A stretch of DNA of 64,000 nucleotides, from contig NZ_FONT01000005.1 in assembly GCF_900113025.1 (NCBI RefSeq), positions 186,001 to 250,000 on the forward strand, given 5' to 3'. Positions 61,606-64,000 of the stretch are shown here, one piece after another. How positions within the stretch are numbered: the stretch's first letter is position 1; each line of letters starts with the position of its first letter. The stretch is from Alteribacillus iranensis. Lineage in GTDB: Bacteria > Bacillota > Bacilli > Bacillales > Marinococcaceae. Position numbers and translations under genes: made by a program. The notes under the pieces were generated by a model that saw only the letters and a program-made list of their open reading frames with translations, made no database searches and was not told where the DNA came from.

Positions 61606-61911
61606 TTATTGGCTATCAGTGGGCATTTTCAGTGCCGTTTCTGCCTTCTTCAAATCATGGTCGACCTGCTCTTTGACATCATAGGCATGGTACAACTCAT
61701 TCTCAATCATATATGTGGCAACTTTATGATTGAGATCAATTGCATCATTTAATTGTCTTTTTATAATTTTGTGTATTTCAGGACTAGCTGTTTCGGTAAT
61801 GGCTACAGAATAATTTCTGACAGCCGCCTTTGCTGATACAAGCAAGTCTGTCGCAATAACTTCATCATTAATCAGTTCTTTATTATTAATTTTATCTAAT
61901 ATCCCTGCCAT
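61606..61911 (-). CDS. spore coat protein, CotF-like
   Basis: A 101-residue four-helix-type protein of the CotF family: ELINDEVIATDLLVSAKAAVRNYSVAITETASPEI (residues about 12-46) and RQLNDAIDLNHKVATYMIENELYHAYDVKEQV are characteristic, the latter ending with the usual xYxAYD stretch. It is the last gene of the catalase operon, ATG preceded by AAAGGAGG. Confidence 0.85.
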   Translation of the reverse strand: MAGILDKINNKELINDEVIATDLLVSAKAAVRNYSVAITETASPEIHKIIKRQLNDAIDLNHKVATYMIENELYHAYDVKEQVDHDLKKAETALKMPTDSQ

Positions 61912-61937
61912 GATTTCATCCTCCTTTATTATTTAGT

Positions 61938-62141
61938 TCATTTAGCTTCTTCAAGAATACCCTTCAATTCTTCTATTGCTTCTTGGGCAACTTTGGCGTC
62001 TTCCTCAAGCAGTTCCTTCAATCTACTATCAGTCGCTAATCCTTGCATTAGTGATGATTTAGCTGCGCAAGCAGATTTTACTGTCAACAATTCATGAACC
62101 TCTAATATTTCGTGTTGAGCATAATTGTTGTTCTTTGCCAT
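61938..62141 (-). CDS. small CotF-like coat-associated protein
   Basis: A 67-residue helical protein. EILEVHELLTVKSACAAKSSLMQG resembles the first half of CotF-type proteins (xLxxHExLxxK...), and the C-terminus is a charged helix. AGGAGA precedes the ATG. It lies between the manganese catalase and the longer CotF-like gene and is probably deposited with them in the coat. Confidence 0.7.
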   Translation of the reverse strand: MAKNNNYAQHEILEVHELLTVKSACAAKSSLMQGLATDSRLKELLEEDAKVAQEAIEELKGILEEAK

Positions 62142-62155
62142 ATAACATTCTCCTC

Positions 62156-63001
62156 TTATTTAAAGATTCCACTCTTATCTTTTTTCGTTGGAGGCGTACC
62201 ATGCATATAGGACGGTGCTGATTTCAACTCTTGCTTTCCACCATGAGCTTGTGGATCTTTCACGTAACCAAACTTGCCTTCCCCATCGGGAGTTTTTCCA
62301 GAAGTCCAGCTCCCCTCTTTACTTTCCTCTCCTTCAGAGAAATTAAGTAAATCATATGAGAAATCGGTGGCTTCCCACTCTTTTGGTACAGTGGATGGAA
62401 CGGTAACCCCATGTTCCTTTTCAAGCTCCTTGAGGGCCGCGATCCATTGGTTCTGATGCATCGTATCCCTTGCAAGCAAAAATGACAGCATTTCTTTCAC
62501 ACCACGATCATCTGTCATTTCATATAGACGAGCCACTTGCAATCTTCCTTGAGATTCTGCATTTAAGTTGGCCCGCATATCTGCAACTAAGTTCCCGCTG
62601 GCAACAATATAGCCACCGCTCCATGGCACTCCCGTGCTGCCTTCAGGCATAGCACCCAGCCCTGAAACGATTGCGTGGTGTGGGTTCATCCCCCCCATAA
62701 TTGCACCAATGACTGGATCCTCTGCAGCTTTTTCTTGTTCATTTACAGGCGCATCGTCCAGAAGGCGGGCAATCATAGTGGAAATCATTTCTATGTGACC
62801 AAGTTCTTCCGTACCTGTGTCCAAAATTAAGTCTTTGTATCGCTCATCCCCTCTAGCATTCCAACCTTGGAAGAGATACTGCATCGCTACAGATATCTCA
62901 CCAAACTGTCCTCCAAGAATTTCTTGTAGCTGTTTCGCATACACCGGATCAGGTCTTTCAGGCTTCGCGTGATACTGTAGTTCTTTTCTGTGGAAAAAAA
63001 T
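62156..63001 (-). CDS. manganese catalase, apparent AUU start
   Basis: Dimanganese catalase of 281 residues, decomposing hydrogen peroxide. If translation starts at ATT 62999-63001, the ligands fall at Glu35, Glu66 and His69 (GQFGEISV, TEELGHIE), exactly the numbering of known Mn catalases, with further ligands in NLNAESQGR and DTMHQNQW. No ATG, GTG or TTG gives the conserved N-terminus (FFHRKELQY then PERPDPVYAKQLQ); the first in-frame GTG (62944) is residue 20 and has no ribosome site. AAAAAAGGAG lies 9 nt before the ATT. The alternative is a base error at the start codon. Followed by two coat genes, as for coat-associated catalases. Confidence 0.85.
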   Translation of the reverse strand: MFFHRKELQYHAKPERPDPVYAKQLQEILGGQFGEISVAMQYLFQGWNARGDERYKDLILDTGTEELGHIEMISTMIARLLDDAPVNEQEKAAEDPVIGAIMGGMNPHHAIVSGLGAMPEGSTGVPWSGGYIVASGNLVADMRANLNAESQGRLQVARLYEMTDDRGVKEMLSFLLARDTMHQNQWIAALKELEKEHGVTVPSTVPKEWEATDFSYDLLNFSEGEESKEGSWTSGKTPDGEGKFGYVKDPQAHGGKQELKSAPSYMHGTPPTKKDKSGIFK

Positions 63002-63305
63002 AGAACAACACTCCTTTTTTATGAGTAGCCAGCCAAAGAGAAATCATTGTCACATTAAATACTTTCTCGTTTCTCTATAAAACTAAACCAAATCTTTTTA
63101 TCTGATTTAATTGAAATGCCTCATCCAATCATAATCCCTGTCAAAACCATAGATGTAATGACCAAAATTTGATCTACAATTTTTTTATGGTTCTTTTTGG
63201 AACATTAATAACGCAACATGCCGTGTGGGAGTGGAGATGTCGAACTTTACGCAAAGTGGAAACTGTTGAGAAACTAGATGTGCACCTTCTGGCAAACATA
63301 AAAAA
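63002..63305. other. intergenic region between groEL and the catalase operon
   Basis: About 300 bp holding the catalase leader and, presumably, a sporulation or stress promoter. I could not match sigma-B, sigma-G or sigma-K consensus with confidence. A TTGACA on the minus strand has no -10 at the right distance. No coding potential seen. Confidence 0.5.
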
Positions 63306-63338
63306 GCCTCTCAAAAGTTCAGTGAACTTTTGAGAGGC
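63306..63338 (-). terminator. groEL terminator
   Basis: GCCTCTCAAAAGTTC and GAACTTTTGAGAGGC form a perfect 15-bp stem with a 3-nt loop, followed on the minus strand by TTTTTTATG. Confidence 0.88.
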
Positions 63339-63447
63339 TCAGTAGACCTATATATTTTCCCAACCAGGTCTGTCAAAAAGCATGCCGTTTTTACTTTTGG
63401 GGTGAAACTAACTTTAACTCTTACTGTCAAGAGTTATGGGAACGACA

Positions 63448-64000
63448 TTACATCATGCCGCCCATTCCACCCATGCCGCCCATGTCTGGCATACCGCCGC
63501 CAGCACCGGCTGCACCTTCTTCTTCTGGCTCATCAGCGATAACCGCTTCTGTAGTCAAGAACATCGCAGATACAGAAGAAGCGTGTTGTAATGCAGAACG
63601 AGTAACTTTTGTAGGGTCGACGATACCAGCGTCGATCATGTTTACCCATTCGTCTGTCAGAGCGTTGAATCCAATACCGACTTCTTCTGTCTTCATGCGC
63701 TCGACCACAACAGATCCTTCGAGTCCAGCATTTTGAGCGATCTGACGAAGTGGCTCTTCAAGCGCTCGGAGTACGATGCTGACACCAGTTGCTTCGTCTC
63801 CTTCAGCATCAATTGCTTTTACCGCTTGGTATACGTTCATAAGAGCCGTACCACCACCGGAAACAATTCCTTCTTCTACTGCTGCGCGAGTAGAGTTCAA
63901 TGCGTCTTCGATACGAAGTTTACGCTCTTTCATTTCTGTTTCAGAAGCAGCACCAACCTTAACAACTGCTACGCCACCAGCAAGTTTAGCAAGGCGCTCT
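63448..64000 (-). CDS. groEL: chaperonin GroEL, C-terminal part (cut by window edge)
   Basis: The frame is open to base 64000, giving about 183 C-terminal residues of GroEL. Marks: [47 protein letters not shown] and [34 protein letters not shown] (apical/equatorial parts), ending in the [10 protein letters not shown] tail. The start and groES lie beyond the window. The gene ends at a strong terminator. Confidence 0.98.
   Translation of the reverse strand, partial: ERLAKLAGGVAVVKVGAASETEMKERKLRIEDALNSTRAAVEEGIVSGGGTALMNVYQAVKAIDAEGDEATGVSIVLRALEEPLRQIAQNAGLEGSVVVERMKTEEVGIGFNALTDEWVNMIDAGIVDPTKVTRSALQHASSVSAMFLTTEAVIADEPEEEGAAGAGGGMPDMGGMGGMGGMM

Noticed and set aside
63120-63180. Sigma-A promoter from TTGACA before the catalase operon
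   Set aside because: No acceptable -10 at 16-18 nt; the catalase operon is more likely sporulation or stress controlled.
1-64000. Mobile elements, prophage, CRISPR arrays, tRNA or rRNA genes
   Set aside because: No transposase, integrase, direct-repeat array, or tRNA/rRNA-like sequence was recognised in either strand.

Overview
The window reads as chromosome of a low-GC, endospore-forming member of the Bacillaceae. Signs are a tricistronic gerA-type germination operon, CotF-like coat genes, a qoxABCD quinol oxidase, an FbpB-type small protein, Bacillus-style AGGAGG ribosome sites and terminators, and groEL. Many proteins are acidic, which would fit a salt- or alkali-tolerant species, but the genus cannot be named from this. 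I see no insertion sequence, phage, CRISPR array, rRNA or tRNA.

Region by region. (1) 1-5657, minus: a compact operon related to E. coli ydjXYZ-ynjABCD. It encodes a flippase-like membrane protein, a GrdB/PrdB-like protein whose frame is crossed by an in-frame UGA, a YdjY-like Fe-S-type lipoprotein, a VTT membrane protein, a small membrane protein, and an YnjB/YnjC-type ABC binding protein and permease (cut by the window edge). The UGA lies in a U-x-x-C motif. An 8-bp hairpin with a GUG loop starts 10 nt after it, which looks like a bacterial SECIS, so I read the gene as a selenoprotein. (2) 5859-11409: a YihY/BrkB protein, the gerABC operon with a small fourth gene, and a membrane protein. 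(3) 11750-23649, minus: a catabolic operon with a TRAP transporter, a metal-ligand-less M24 hydrolase, an ornithine-cyclodeaminase homologue, a class IV aminotransferase, a TPP-dependent decarboxylase-like enzyme, an aldehyde dehydrogenase and a gamma-glutamyltransferase-like enzyme. A divergent Crp/Fnr regulator is encoded next to it, and a palindrome centred at -41.5 precedes the operon. (4) 24409-38628, minus: a 17-gene operon for anthranilate/3-hydroxyanthranilate catabolism. It has a two-component flavin hydroxylase, a dedicated FMN adenylyltransferase-like protein, 3-hydroxyanthranilate dioxygenase, ACMS decarboxylase, the aldehyde dehydrogenase, a RidA-type deaminase, tautomerase, decarboxylase, hydratase, aldolase and acetaldehyde dehydrogenase, plus an IclR regulator, a second TRAP transporter and a second Crp/Fnr protein. 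An arylamine N-acetyltransferase and an alpha/beta hydrolase lie just upstream.

(5) 40646-51332: assorted genes, including a MOSC protein, PurC, a YqjF-like protein, a PH-domain protein, a DUF3870 protein with a perfect cre in its promoter, a DUF819 membrane protein with dipeptide epimerase and an NlpC/P60 peptidase (murein-peptide recycling), a cation/proton antiporter, and hydrolases. (6) 51468-55592, minus: qoxABCD and a small membrane gene. (7) 56227-60437, minus: a SAM-I (S-box) riboswitch with its own terminator precedes an operon of a duplicated carboxymuconolactone-decarboxylase/AhpD-like protein, an LLM flavin monooxygenase, a sodium:solute symporter and a 32-residue symporter accessory peptide. 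This looks like an organosulfur uptake and oxidation unit. (8) 60463-64000: FbpB-like, DUF3231, two CotF-like coat genes, a manganese catalase that appears to start at AUU, and the 3' part of groEL.

The candidates for something undescribed are the selenoprotein-containing ydj/ynj-like operon, the M24/TPP/TRAP operon of unknown substrate, and the S-box organosulfur operon.
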